Assembly (NCBI GenBank): GCA_037176885.1
Contig: JAWWNJ010000033.1
Location: forward strand, 1,550,001-1,614,000
Direction of reading: 5' to 3'
From: Favolaschia claudopus
Taxonomy: Eukaryota > Basidiomycota > Agaricomycetes > Agaricales > Mycenaceae
DNA: 64,000 nt
Under the pieces are notes generated by a model, which saw only the letters and a list, made by a program, of their open reading frames with translations, had not been told where the DNA came from and searched no databases. Below are positions 33,938 to 45,894 of the stretch, piece after piece. Position 1 is the first letter of the stretch; every line of letters begins with the position of its first letter. The translations under genes were made by a program, and so were the position numbers.

Positions 33938-35546
33938 ATGCAAAACACTATTGCACCATATCTTCTTGGCGTCGGCCCTCCCCCCGCTCTCACTGGACGA
34001 CAGCTCGCAGTGGCCCAATTACAGGCCTCTCTCGACAATGGCATGTTTGACCACACCCGCAACTACGAGCAGCCTGGGGGCGACGACGATGATCCTAGCG
34101 ATGAAGATCCGTCTTATCATCAATACCAGCTTCCTCCGTTCCCTCCTCACATTGTCGAAGCTCGCCAATCTCAGTTGCCATCCACTACAGCTCCCAGTCA
34201 AGCTGCAGGTGTGTTACAGCCATTTGCGCATTCTGCAGGCTACTAATAAACTTCCAGACCGCGGTACCTTCAGTGGCGGCGGGATCTGATGCCACCCCCC
34301 AAAAAATGATGTGGCCCCAATCGACTCCACTTGCATCAAAAGTTCCAGAAATGGGCTGTTCTATTTTTAGGGGTGGCATCAGATGGCGCCGCCACTGTTC
34401 ATCACAGTCAAAGTCCCTATCTATGGCGAGCCAGGAAACGGAAAGAAGCGCGCCACGGTTACCACAACCCTCGTCCTCCCCTCTGACATTCCTGCCGGCG
34501 ACTTTCTATCCCGCATCACAGCTCAGATGAATGTCGACCCCACATCTGCGACGTTGGGATGGAAAGAGTCTCAGAAGCGTCGCAAGGATCCATATCACCG
34601 TCTGTCATCCGAGGACGATGTTCGCGACGCCTTCCAGCAGCTTCTCAAGCTCCAGAGGAGCACACGTCGTCAGAAAGAGGTGATAATGGAAGTGGTTAAC
34701 CTGGTAAGTCATCCGTTATCTATGGGTTCTTCGGTGTTGAGCACACTGTCTTTTGACTCTTTTCAGGAGGTGCAGCCTGATGGAAAGACGACAAAACAGG
34801 CCGAAAAACCCCCCGAGACCGCTGTTACCGCCACCGAGCTACAGCAGATTCAAAACCATCTCAAGTGCGCGGAACATCCTGGCAAAAATCGGTGGTGCTA
34901 CGTGATGGGCCCGAAATCTAAGTACCCAGGCAAGCACGTCGAGATTGGAATAGATGTTATTAATCTGTGGGCTCGCTACATGGTGCGTGACATGCAATTT
35001 CTGCTTCTCTTTTGCATTGCTGACTTTCGTCTTCAGCATGATGGCACCGCGGATCTAGAACATCCTCCCAAAATCCTCAAGCTTGACGAGCTTGCAGAGC
35101 GTGGCCGTGCTCGCGAGGAGCGTAGTCGTAACCGCGGACAAACTACCATGCCCCCCATCCACGTCCATCTTGGCAACTCCGAGTCCGCCGATACTGTCCT
35201 TCGCGATGCCAATAGCGTCAAACGTCGACGTGAGGACGAGTCATCAGATGAATCTGATGAAGACGAGGACGTCCTCCTTGTCTCCGCCGTGCTGCGCGCT
35301 CTCGATGAAAAGTACCCCGCTCTCAAATACTTCCAATATGCTGAGAGCCTGGGGGAACAAGGCATTGTCTATGCCAACAGCATTGCCGACTTCGATACCA
35401 AGTTCTACAAAACCGACGTTGGGATGGCAGCCGGTGCCGTGGGTAACTTCGTGCGCAAGGCAAGTAAGATGGTCGCCGCCGCGAAGAAACGCAAGGGGAA
35501 GAAGCGGGCTAGGGTTGTGGAGAACGAAAGCGACAAGGAGAACTAA
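33938..35546 (+). CDS. Accessory (cargo) protein of the Tc1/mariner element, copy 2
   Basis: Predicted exons are 33,938-34,208, 34,258-34,703, 34,767-34,982 and 35,037-35,546; introns 3 and 4 (63 and 54 bp) are in frame and also read open, giving a 387-codon frame from 34,383. Exon 1 encodes a Pro/Asp-rich leader (MQNTIAPYLLGVG...). Exon 2 contains a MITE with an in-frame TGA at 34,287 and a new ATG at 34,383. Domains from 34,383 are a beta-rich FITVKVPIYGE...LVLPSDIPAGDF region, a CAEHPGKNRWCYV block with an LWARYM end, a nuclear-type acidic stretch (ESSDESDEDED), a SAM-like C-terminal domain and a basic tail (KKRKGKKRAR). Not a transposase; I infer a DNA- or protein-binding partner. Function unknown. 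Confidence 0.72.
34271..34397. mobile_element. 127-bp MITE that supplies the accessory ORF start codon
   Basis: Ends CAGTGGCGGCGGGATCTGAT and the near reverse complement GATGGCGCCGCCACTG, flanked by TT on both sides. The right end reads ...ATGGCGCCGCCACTG, giving M-A-P-P-L in frame with FITVKVP. MITE plus duplication is 129 bp, a multiple of three. Confidence 0.85.
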
Positions 35547-35698
35547 TTTATTTCACGCTGTGTATGTTATCGCCGCCTCTATAACCTGTAGATACTGTAT
35601 CTCTACTAGTTTTCTGTATATTTGTATAGTCGTACTACTTGTTCATATAATTTCTTGCCGTCCTACTCGTGTATTGACACAACTACCGGTACAACAAC

Positions 35699-36911
35699 CT
35701 ATACAACATATCCGCAATCCCTGAACCACCCTTCGATGTTCTCTGGGGTCATCGTCTCATGAGCAGCTTCCCACAGAGTTGCGATGGGGTCGCAACCATC
35801 ACGCCCTTCCATTGAGCTGAGAACATCGTCCCGGTTGCGGCGGATCCAATATTTCATGCATGAAAACCCTTCTTCGCATGGATTGAAGTCGGGAGAGTAT
35901 GGTGACAAATAAATGAGTCGACGCCCGCTGTAGATCAAATTCAGTTGGTTGGCAATCAAGAGGATATATCCTACGCACCGTCCCTCGACCATCTCACGAA
36001 TCCCATCAAAATGATGAACACTTGCGTTGTCCATGACGAGAACAGAGTTGTCCTGTGGAAAGGGATTCATGCGGTCAAGGAGAACATCGAGATAGTTGCG
36101 GAACTCTACGGCGGTCCAGGATCGAGTCAACACATCAAAGTGAAGTATGCCATCGAGGCAAATTGCCGGAAGCACAGAATAACTATACATATCAGCAGGT
36201 ACGAAGTACTGGCAAGAGCATAAACACATACCGGATGCCTCGGACAAAAAAATCATGCCGCCGCGCTCGCATTCCAATAGGGGCCCATGCCATCTGCCGC
36301 CGCGTTGTGTGTCGATTGCAAGCTGCTTCGTCTAGGAAGACCAGTCTTCGAGGTGGGTGTTGTCCAACTTCACATTGGAAACCAAGCCGTTTGTTTTCCT
36401 CGGCTTCGAGTGCAGTTCGAGATATCTAGGGATATACTCATGTCAGCGGCACGAAACTCCCAGCAATTTTACTTACATGAACCCGAACATAACCCATTCG
36501 CAAAAGGGCGTCACGTATGGTGGTTTTGGCGACGTCGAGTCCCGTGGCTTCGTACAAACATTCCTGTAGCTCGAAAAGATAGATGTCGGGGGTTCTCGCA
36601 ACAAGACCCTCAAGATACTTCTCAAAGGGTCAAATACGAAGAGTATTGAGAGGATCACAGACCGCGACATCAAAAGATGTGAGAATGCGGGGTCGTCCGA
36701 GCTGCAGAGGAATTTGGACGTGGTCCCCAGTGGTCCGCCACGTTCGGATGATGCGGTAAATGGTTCGCTCGCTGATGTTGGTAGCTGCAGCAATGTCTGG
36801 GACAGACATATGGGCCGACATTGTGGTGATGAGCTGTTTCTGCTCCTTAGGTATGTGGCGGCGGTTTCCTCGTCGTATCATGGTGAGAGTGAGGAGAGTA
36901 TTGGCGGGCAA
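35699..36911 (-). CDS. Tc1/mariner DD34E transposase, copy 2
   Basis: The minus-strand gene has four predicted short introns. The N-terminal helix-turn-helix domain (PDIAAATNISERTIYRIIR) is followed by a linker with GRPRI. A second DNA-binding segment has TPDIYLFELQECLYEATGLD. The DDE domain has Asp in FLDEAAC (about 36,330), Asp in VLVMDNASVHH (about 36,030) and Glu in SPDFNPCEE (about 35,880). Removing the 51-bp GTGCGT...CTACAG intron leaves 34 residues between the last two, the DD34E class. It cuts and pastes the element through its terminal repeats. The start could be 36,911 or 36,881. Confidence 0.87.
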
Positions 36912-37027
36912 CGCTCGTCGTCATGATGGAGCTGAGCTGTAGCTAAAAATAATTATATGACGGGTATGCCGGGAACTGCCGAACTCAGCTCAAAAATCGA
37001 GACTGTCTATCGTTTCCAAAATAGCTG

Positions 37028-37469
37028 TAACTTGTTGTATTCTTTCCGAGCAGTCTGTAGCGATGACTGTGCACGAGAAACTTCTTTCTGAGAAGTGTAG
37101 AGTCGTTGACGAGTTCCGTTCAGAGCTGATTGTGTGTGATGGATTAAAGGCTTAGCCAACCTTTGATGCATTACAGGCTTAGCCAACCTGTCTTGAAAGT
37201 CTTCCCACAATCTCGTAGTGTCGTAACCGGGTTAGTAAGGTAGGGCTCATATTGTTTCACTTTCAATAAATCCAGTTCTACTTCAAATATTAATCTATGT
37301 TGCAGTATTTCACTAACAAGGTACTAAAGTAGATCTTCGTATTTACTTATAGCTTTGTTGTCACAGACAATGCAAAAGGAATGGGAAACGGCGGCTCAGC
37401 CCAAAATGGAGTGTGACATTTGATCACATGACGTAGGTTCCTTATGAATGAGCCCTAAGTACCTTAGTG
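37028..37469. other. Intergenic, no gene seen
   Basis: A short GCTTAGCCAACCT duplication (37,149 and 37,179) and AT-rich sequence; it could be an old LTR fragment but no second copy is present to support this. Confidence 0.35.
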
Positions 37470-37846
37470 TACTGTACCTCCCTGTATGGAAGCAACCGTC
37501 GAGGGATCGTGACAAAACGGTTGCCTTGTTTTTGATCAGGCAACCGACCCGCCGTGAGCCGTGACCGTTGCCAAAGGAGGCAACCATCTGGCTCAAAAAA
37601 TTCGTGAAGAGGTCATCAAATCGTTAAATTCACTACAATTTCAAGGGATTTCGGCTAATAAGCAGCTCAAAAGGTAAGCACAGACTCAATTGTGTATATT
37701 TCCAGGCAGAAAACTTTTTTTCGTGCTGCGTCACGATTTTTCCAAGGCAACGGCCTCAATCGTGACCGTGACCACCTCAAAAAGAGGCAACACAACCAAC
37801 CCCCACCGTTACCGTGACGGTTGCTCCCATACAGGGAGGTACAGTA
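37470..37846. mobile_element. MITE, ACTGTACCTCCCTGTATGG family
   Basis: 377 bp with ends TACTGTACCTCCCTGTATGG and the near-exact reverse complement, TA at both borders. Rich in GGTTGCC/GGCAACC and CCGTGACCGT words arranged symmetrically. Second copy at 61,663-61,951. Confidence 0.85.
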
Positions 37847-37869
37847 ATGGGAACACACCGAAAATGCTG

Positions 37870-40800
37870 CGTTCAAGCTGCCGTTGTTGGGCGTAATTCC
37901 ACTCGTTTGGGGACCCCTTTGCAAGGAATTAGGGGCCTAATTCCCCGTTACCGTAGCTAGGCCATATAGCAAGTCAACGAGACCTGTCAGGCCGTCCACA
38001 GTGAGACTACCATGGCTTGTAAGCCATTTGGGACATATTTGGTTCCAACAATATTTTTCTGCACTGTCGAACCAGTGACTATAATAATGATTTTAGTTGG
38101 CATTAATTATAAGGGCTCGCACTTGGCTATAATTTTTTTCGCATTTATTATGAGGGCTTGGGCTCGTCTACTCGGTATTGACAAAAGTAACCGTGAATCG
38201 ACTCGTATGGTCCGAATATTGCAGTATGTAATAGGTTAAAATGCATCGGAATGTTCTCCTGCATGTTTTGAACGGCATCGGACAAAGGCCTGAACCAATC
38301 CATCAAGCACAACTGATTTCTCGGCGGATTCTAATTTGCAGCCGTTTTGCACTGTTTGTTGCAATAAATGACTGCATTTCCAATTTTCTTGAAGTTCAAG
38401 AACATGCCCTTGGACGGTAGGTCATACTTGAGGATCCATTTCAGTCCCTCACTGCTCGAAATCTCTGATTGCATCAATTTCTTGTCAACATTGGACTGGT
38501 TCAATTTCAACCGTCCCTACTGCACGGACCCAAATATTGCGTGGCCGTTCAAAGATGCTAAGAGCAAAGAATTTAGCTACAGTCTTGGTTAATTTCTAAT
38601 CCATCACAGTGCTGAGCCCTATTATCCACACATTCAATATACTTTTATCCCAGAGTAGGCCTCCATGGCTTCCGTAATTCCCCATGTTTGGTGAAGTAAG
38701 GGGCCGAAGAGTTTTCAGATTGTAGGCTTGTTTACCACCCTTACTAGCCAAAGCAAGTGTGCAAAAACATTTGAATAGATCACATGTGCAAGCTAGAGGT
38801 AGTCGAAAGTGGCCTGGAAGGGCAGTTGCTAAGATTTCCGTTGAACAATGAGCAGAAGTTGAAAGACACAGGTGAATTTCAAGCTATTGCCAAAATTGCG
38901 CTGGCTCTGAAGAGCGTCAGGAACAGAGGTTGCCCACAACAACTTGTGTAGGTTTAGGGAATATCCTGACGTATTTTTCAAACTCGAAGTCTTGGAGAAA
39001 TATCACGTGGTCGCGAAGCAATCGTCGCATTAACGGTTACTTTTGTCAATACCGAGTATAAGAATCCTTTTGCACCCTCGAGTTGGTGCTGAGATTTTTG
39101 TAGGGTGTTCCTTTTCATTTTCCTGCTGTCGGAGGGCTGAGAGACGACACACTGAATTCCTGGTGTCGCACTGAATTCCGGTGATTTGGGTGAGCTTTTC
39201 ACCATCAAAATTGATGCGCACTGAATTCCTTCCCACGCTAGGGGTTGCGCACGTAATTCCACCGTTTTCAGTCCCCTTTTCACGGAATTACGATCGTAAT
39301 TCCCGGGGAAGATAGCTAGGGTTTCCTTTGAGTTGCATTTATTATAAGGCTTGGCTTGGGGCTATAAGAGGTGAGTTTGTCTCTCTCCTTTTTTTTAGTC
39401 AGTTGCGGCTTGTTGTAAGTATTGTGCGTTTGTTTCTTGTCCGAAAATTCTGGCAGAGTTCGTGTTGCCCCCTATTCCAGCTGTTGCTCCGGATTCCCTG
39501 GATTTGGGTGCCATTTTTTCGGAGTTGCCCCCTATTCCCTCCCACGCTGTCGCTGTTGCCCCGAATTCCCCTCCTTTTAAATTAGTTTGGGACCCTTTGG
39601 AAGGAATTGGGTGCCCAATTCCCGGGGAAGATAGCTAGGTCGGAGCCATTACGTGTAGTTCGCCTTCATGGCTGATGACACTATCTTATAGTCCTGCTCA
39701 AACGCTTCAATTCGAGCCTACAACCAAGGCAATCGGTGCTCAATTGATTGTCGTAGTCAGGTTTTGATCCAAGCTGTACGATTTCCATTCAAGTCAATAC
39801 AGCAGGTCAACGGGACCTGTTCAGGTGTTTGCGGTGATACTGGGCTGACTTGTAGGCTGTTTGGCACCTTTTTGGTCTCCACCATTTTTCCCGATTTCTT
39901 ACAAGGCCTCAGGATCGGCTATTTTAATTGCATTTCTTTTAAGCCTTGGCTCTGGCTTATAATTTTTTTTGGCAGTGAGTCGCAATTCTTATAAGGCCTG
40001 GCTGGTGACTATAAGATTCTGTTGTCCTTTTTGATTTCTTATAGGGTGCTGTGTTCGACTATATTTATTGCGTGTTTGTTTCTACTGCAAAGATTCTGGG
40101 ACAATTTGTGTTGCCCCTGATTCCAGCTGTTGCTCCTAATTCCCTAGATTCTGGAGGTGTTTTCCATGTGTTGCCCCTAATTCCCTCCCACGCCGTCGTT
40201 GTTGCTCCTAATTCCCTGGATTCTGGAGGCGTTTTTCGTGTGTTGCCCCTAATTCCCTCTCACGCTGTCGTTGTTGCCCGTAATTCCACTCGTTTGGGGA
40301 CCCCTTGGCAAGGAATTAGGCCCCTTTCCCGGGGAAGATAGCTAGGCTCTGTGGTGTACTGTACTTGGTGATGTACTGTTGGTCTTCGTGTTGTACACCT
40401 GAGTACGTGCTTCTGTTGACTCGGTGCCCGGTGATTTCCTTTACGATAGCGGGGAGGTTTGAGTGGCTAGCTCGCCAATGTCTTGCTGGATTCCGTTGCT
40501 AACCCGCGCATTGCCTTGCTGGATTGCTTGGTCCGCGGTTTCCTTTCCGAACCTGCCGAAAAAATTTTATATTCTGGTGAATTCCGTCGGGGGAGTGGGA
40601 CCACTAACCTTAACGTCCGTGTTGTGGAGTTGTCGCAAACCTTAACGTCTGTGCTCTGGTGTTGCCTTGTGTATTCCGTATGGCTTCGAACACAGAAGTG
40701 GGGAATGTCAGGTGACCTGCGACTCAATCGCTGATGACACAATCTTTCAGCCCTCCTCGAACGCTTCAATTCGAGCCTATACCCAAGGTGATCGGTGCTC

Positions 40801-41769
40801 AATTGACTGTCGTATTCTGGTTTTGGTCCAAGCCTTACGTTTTCCCTTCAAGTCAATATAGCACCTCAACGAGACCTGTTCAGGTGTTTGCGGTGATACT
40901 AGGCTGACTGGTAGGCTATTTGGCACCTTTTTGGTCTCCACCATTTTTCCCGATTTCTTACAAGGCCTCAGAGCCAGCTATTTTAATTGCATTTCTTATA
41001 AGCCTTGGCTCTGGCTTATAATTTTTTTGGGCAGTGAGTCGCAATTCTTATAAGGCCTGGCTGGTGACTATAAGATTCTGTTCTCCTTTTTGATTTCTTA
41101 TAGGGTGATGTGTTCGACTATATTTATTGCGCGTTTGTTTCTACTGCGAAGATTCTGGGACAATTCGTGTTGCCCCTGATTCCAGCTGTTGCCCCTAATT
41201 CCCTGGATTCTGGAGGCGCTTTCCATGTGTTGCCCCTAATTCCCTCCCACGCCGTCGTTGTTGCTCCTAATTCCCTGGATTCCAGAGGTGTTTTTCGTGT
41301 GTTGCCCCTAATTCCCTCTCACGCTGTCGTTGTTGCCCGTAATTCCACTCGTTTGGGGACCCCTTGGGAGGGAATTAGGCCCCTAATTCCCGGGGAAGAT
41401 AGCTAGGGTTGTCACCAACCTTAACGTCTCTGCTCTGGTGTTGCCTTGCTGGATTCCGTATTTGTTCGGTTGCAGTGTTCGATGCTTGTCCCTTCTACAC
41501 AGTGTCTATACCATCGGAAGTCGATATCCCTAAACCTTGCCAGGACACCAGAGACCTATAATGTGTGGCTTTCAGGTCCTATCAGGGAGACACATTCAGT
41601 CGATGCAGTACACTTGTCTTTGCACGCAAATGACCGTATATATTCAACACGTCCCAATACCTGAGTACCTTGACTTAGTTCAATGCGATTGGTGGCAGTG
41701 TAGCCTTGTAGCGGCATTCAAACGCTTCAATTCGAGCCTACAACCAAGGCAATCGGTGCACAATTGACT
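37870..41769. repeat. Direct-repeat region with CCTAATTCC units
   Basis: Related units of roughly 1 kb lie head-to-tail: CGCTTCAATTCGAGCCTA occurs at about 39,705, 40,763 and 41,728. AATTCCCGGGGAAGATAGCT closes units at about 39,300, 39,615 and 41,385, with a variant near 40,325; a degenerate partial unit lies at 37,890-38,220. Inside the units the short motif TTGCCCCTAATTCCCTC with GCTGTCGTTGTTGC recurs. No coding capacity is seen. It could be the LTR-like part of an unknown element or a low-copy satellite. Confidence 0.65.
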
Positions 41770-43056
41770 TATTCTGTTCCCATCTTCCCTCATCGTCATC
41801 CAGCCTGAAACATCCCGATCCATTCGACTTCTCCTGCTCCTGGACACGAATTCTGGCCAGCACATTTTGGCACCCACATTTCCTCCTGGGAAATTTTTTC
41901 TCTCCCTAAACCTACAAACAAGGAGTGATAATTTTTCGTCGTGCAGGTCCTGCTCAGCCGTCTTTGCATGGACTACACGAAGAAAAAGTGGGGGGCTGTA
42001 GGGGATGTATATGGAGTGCATTGGCATATCCTAGAGTCTATGCATAGCGTAGACCCAGAGGCCGCTGGAGCGTTAGCTCTATAGCGCCAGGGATGCACTC
42101 AACATACCCCGCAGGCCAGACAGGAGTAATACAGGCTGGTCTGACTAGCTACAGGTTGCTGCCTGGAGGGAAGCCCTGGAGCGGTGATACTGCGGGTGCA
42201 GTATCGGGTCTATGATTGAAGGCTATGCCTCCCTAGCTCTGCTAGTCTCCCCAGTGTGCATCCCCTGAGTCTGTGACTCATAGCTGGCAGAGCGTTAGCA
42301 GAGCCTAGCGTCTGGGATGCACCCGGGCCCTAGCATATGGCCTGAGGATCTCTGTGGAACACAGACCTAAAGCTTAGCCAGGGCGACTAGTATTGCAGGT
42401 GCAGTCCAGAGTTTACGAAGGAACATCATCCTTCTGTAGCTCTGCTAGTCCGCCCTGGCTGCCAGCTGAAGATAGGCATCTGGACTATCTCCCAGATGCC
42501 ATTGCGGCAGCCAATAATGCAGAGCATCACTGCCGCATTCTCCAATAAAGCTGGCCAACTTTTTTTCCTCCTTGATGGGAATCTCTGCATCTTAGGGATG
42601 CAGAATTTGGGGGGCCATTGTGATGCTATCCTGGGATGAGCATATTCAATTTCTGCTTCATGGCAGGCACCAACCGTGTGGGGGCTCTGTGACGGGTATA
42701 TATTATTTACTTACTTACACGGCTGATACCTTACATTACGCTTGTCATCATTACATAATACAATCTTGCTTAACTGACACTACGATGTACGGTTAAGAGG
42801 GATCTCAACGAGCGGCGGCGCTACCGCTGAAGACTAACAATCCAGGACCCGCTGCTAGCCTGAACATGCGTATAACTGTTCCCCGTGCCTCCTAGGTCAC
42901 AGGAGCCCGACTGAGGGTCAAACAGCCCCTTGTCGATGGGTTACAACGGCTGACGAGACACGACCAACAACCGCCAGCGCCCAGAGCGCTGGCTCTCTTC
43001 TCTCTTATCTTGTTCCTTCCCATTCCCAAGAAGCCGCCGAACCGACTCGCATCACA
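41770..43056 (-). mobile_element. Truncated, diverged copy of the non-coding LTR element
   Basis: On the minus strand it carries one LTR (42,688-43,056, about 369 bp, TGTGATGCGAGTCG...CCCGTCACA) followed by sequence homologous to 8,740-9,680 of the intact element. It breaks off at 41,769/41,770 within a repeat unit. The second LTR and most of the interior are missing. Divergence shows the family has older members. Confidence 0.82.
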
Positions 43057-43733
43057 CGAAGCCCGAAGCAGATGTGCACGGGAAAGGCCAGAGGACGCCC
43101 TATCAGACACCGGTTGCAGCACCGGCACGATACCATATCATGGAGCGGGAATTAAGCAGCCCTTCAAATGTCCAGACAAATGACAATGACCGGTTTGACG
43201 ATCCTGACCAGGTCGAGGAATCTCGAGGTGAGGAAGAATACGAGTGTAAGATGTATGAGCTCGAGAAACGAAAATAGAACGTAACAGACGTGTTGCTGAA
43301 GAGATTGGAATGCGTACACATTCGTATAGGTTGTTTTAGAAAGGAAAGGGTTGGCTACCAAGGTAAATGGGGAAACAGATGAGAGGATCTAAGAGTTTTA
43401 CGCACCTATATCTCCCGAGCCGCTCAAGTTCTAGACTTATGTCATCAACGAGGATATAACAGAACGAGATGACACCTGGACATGGATTGAAGGGCACGAC
43501 CTTCAAGCGGCGGTGGACACGCGGCACAATGCGGGAACGCGCGTACAACGTAACAATCCGATGGGAGGAGATGATGCGTAATGAAGGGGACGACCTGCCT
43601 AACCCACGCTACGAACGGCGGACATGCATAGTACGCAACAATCCAAGACGGGACGGGACGACATGCACTTAACATAAATTGAAGAGCGAGTCCTTCCAAA
43701 TTCTATGCTAGCTACATGAGCGCCAATGATGGT
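43057..43733. other. Intergenic, no gene seen
   Basis: No recognisable coding or repeat structure apart from CGGACGTGCC-like GC-rich words; short open frames here have no recognisable motif. Confidence 0.35.
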
Positions 43734-43920
43734 GCGAGTGTACAACGGCGGCAACGACTCGGGCGAACGACGCGCCGGATGATGGGGATGCGAGTGTGCA
43801 ACGATGGCAACGCCTCGGGCGAACGATGCGCCAGATGATGATGATGCGAGTGTGCGACGATGCGCAACGCCTCGGGCGAGTGATGATGCGAGTGTGCGAC
43901 GGCGGCAACGACTCGGGCGA
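43734..43920. repeat. Minisatellite, 43-56 bp units
   Basis: Units starting GCGAGTGT at 43,734, 43,790, 43,846 and 43,889 share CAACG(A/C)CTCGGGCGA; the last unit is shorter. Irregular copies, non-coding. Confidence 0.75.
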
Positions 43921-43922
43921 AG

Positions 43923-44660
43923 TGTAACATAACAGGAACTGAAGGAGCGACCTCCAAACCCCTGCCAGCCATACAAACGCCAGTGAGGAGGGGAAAGAAA
44001 CCCCCGAAATAAATGCGCACGGCGCGACTTCTCTCAGCGGTCCCGCCTTCTCAGTGACGAAAGCATCGCTGAGTCGGCAGTCCCACGTCGATCAGCCCAA
44101 GAAAGGGGAAATGGGGCAAAAGACAGATGAGAGGACTCACCTTTCAAAACATCGGCAAGCATTCTTCGTGCCTAACCACCGTTCAACCATTCAGCCCGCA
44201 TGATTGTAGGGCTCTATGACGAAGTGTAATCTAGCATGGGTTGGAGGGGCGACCTTCAAATCCATGCCAACCATCCAAACGTCGATTATAATGTAGCCTG
44301 CGACGAACGCAATGACTCAGGCGAGCGACGCGTGGATGATGGTGCAGCCTGCGACAAACGCAACGGCTAGGCGAGATGTAACATAACAGGGATGGAAGGA
44401 GCGACCTCCAAACCCCTGCTAGCTATCCAAACGGCTACTGATGAGGGGGGGAAAACCCGAAATAAAAGCGCACCACGCGCGACTTCTCTCGGCGGTACCG
44501 CGTTCCCAGTGACGACCAGCATCGCTGAGAAGGCAGTCCCGCCTCGACCAGCCGAAGAAAGGGAAATGGGGGGAAAAGGCAGATTAGAGAACTGACCTTC
44601 GGAAAGACCGTCGAGTATTCTTCATGCCTAGCCACCATTCGACCATTCGGCCGGCGCCAT
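43923..44660. repeat. About 300-bp direct duplication, 446-bp offset
   Basis: The segment starting TGTAACATAACAGG at 43,923 recurs at 44,369 with TTCTCTC(A/G)GCGGT, GCATCGCTGAG and CCATTCGACCATTC/CCGTTCAACCATTC words in the same order. Diverged copies, same orientation. Confidence 0.72.
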
Positions 44661-45542
44661 TGTAGAGCTCTATGCTTCTCCCTCAATCCTGCCAAGTTAG
44701 ATCGTTCCCAGTTGTTCTTGATAACCCGTAAAGGAGAGCCTCAAGTCGGCGGACGCCAACAAGACTTAACGGAAGACTTGACAGGCCACGACGTGGTTGC
44801 AAAGAGGACAAGAGATAGGTAGCAGCCTATTGAGGCATCCCAATGCCATGTGCAGAAGAAAGAAACAAAAAATATGAGGCGACGCGTCGGATTAACGCGT
44901 CGAATTCACGATGATCGAGGGAGAAAGCAAGAGCTCAGAGGTGGCTATACAAGCAGCCCCATATGGGCTATACTGATCGGATATTTTTTCCGCTTCTCTC
45001 TTCCTTGCCTCCCACTTAGGCCGCCTCGCAAGCCGCGCGGATTCTGGATGTGTGCCGACTGGATCTGCGAGCACTGTGCCGATTGCACCATGGTTTCCTC
45101 GCCCCCCTCGCTTGAGCCGATATCGTTGTGCCGACCTCCAACTGGCGTTCTGGATGTGTGCCGACCGTATCAGCGCCGAATATGTGCCGATTTCGCGGTC
45201 CCCATTCCGACCATGTTCTAACGTGGTGTTGCGTCGGTAGCGGCGCCCCCTAAAGTCCATGGGCCTGCTTTGGCGGGAGGTGCGCATGCATCTGCAAAGG
45301 GAAAGACGTACGACAGCGTTGGAGGGCTGGTGGACACTGGGGATTTTTGCCTGGGGGAGGAGAACTTCCCCCGCACATCATGTTTTACATGGTGGTCAGG
45401 CCCTACGGGTTTTAACCAGAGGTCCCGCCATACAAGCGGCCGGCCAGTCCCTCCAATAGCCAGCGTCTTGTGCGATCGACCCCCTGGAATGATGTTGTGC
45501 TCGGTTGGCATCTTGTAGGGTTCTGTAAGGATAACCACCCGT
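44661..45542. other. Intergenic; no confident gene
   Basis: Several frames are open for 60-150 codons on both strands, notably at 45,218-45,460, but none shows a recognisable motif. CGTGTGCCGA-type words (GGATGTGTGCCGAC at 45,046 and 45,154) are duplicated. Confidence 0.35.
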
Positions 45543-45607
45543 ACAGTACTACATGTTTGTCTTCCGTAAACTCGCTGTTCAGACTGTGGACCGCGCGAGT
45601 ATAATAT

Positions 45608-45640
<33 letters not shown>
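45543..45640 (-). repeat. Dispersed repeat ending in a 32-base C run
   Basis: Its reverse complement matches 54,787-54,880 (ATTATACTCGCGCGGTCCAC, ACATGTAGTACT). The homopolymer is 32 C at 45,609-45,640 and 18 G at 54,787-54,804. Confidence 0.78.
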
Positions 45641-45642
<2 letters not shown>

Positions 45643-45830
45643 GCTCGGCTTGCCTTAGCTCACAATGTCGTGAGAGGCTGGTCACGAGACTAGCACCGCC
45701 TATGGTGCGCTCGGCCTAAACACCACCAAACAGGAGCAGAATTTATTGCGCCTGATCGGAACCTTCCCATGACTGATCCTCTGGTCAAAACACTCCGATT
45801 AAGGTAGGCGACACGCAAACGCTGCCAATA

Positions 45831-45894
45831 GTCTCGTACGCACGACCCTACGGGCTCCCAAATTGGGATGTCATGAGGGTCGTGCGTACGAGAC
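45831..45894. mobile_element. 64-bp micro-MITE nested in the 1,144-bp element
   Basis: GTCTCGTACGCACGACCCT is followed by a 26-bp loop and the perfect reverse complement AGGGTCGTGCGTACGAGAC, flanked by TA on both sides. Confidence 0.75.

Larger units (their letters stand above)
33673..37027. mobile_element. Tc1/mariner-like element, copy 2 (uninterrupted)
   Basis: 3,355 bp with about 49-bp terminal inverted repeats (CAGCTATTTTGGAAACG... at left). It contains an accessory gene (+, 33,938-35,546) and a transposase (-, 35,699-36,911) in convergent order, about 150 bp apart. Flanking bases are GA and TA, so a clean TA duplication is not visible. Both genes read like copy 1, and the transposase keeps its catalytic triad; this copy could be autonomous. 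Confidence 0.92.

Noticed and set aside
39328..41406. Open frames such as the 96-98-codon pair at 40,051 and 41,110
   Set aside because: They translate the direct-repeat units in parallel; no start context or motif supports a protein.
43590..44020. Overlapping frames on the minus strand rich in His/Arg/Ser repeats
   Set aside because: They are translations of the 56-bp minisatellite.
45218..45685. 155-codon minus frame with a poly-Gly stretch
   Set aside because: The glycines come from the 32-base C run and the rest shows no domain.
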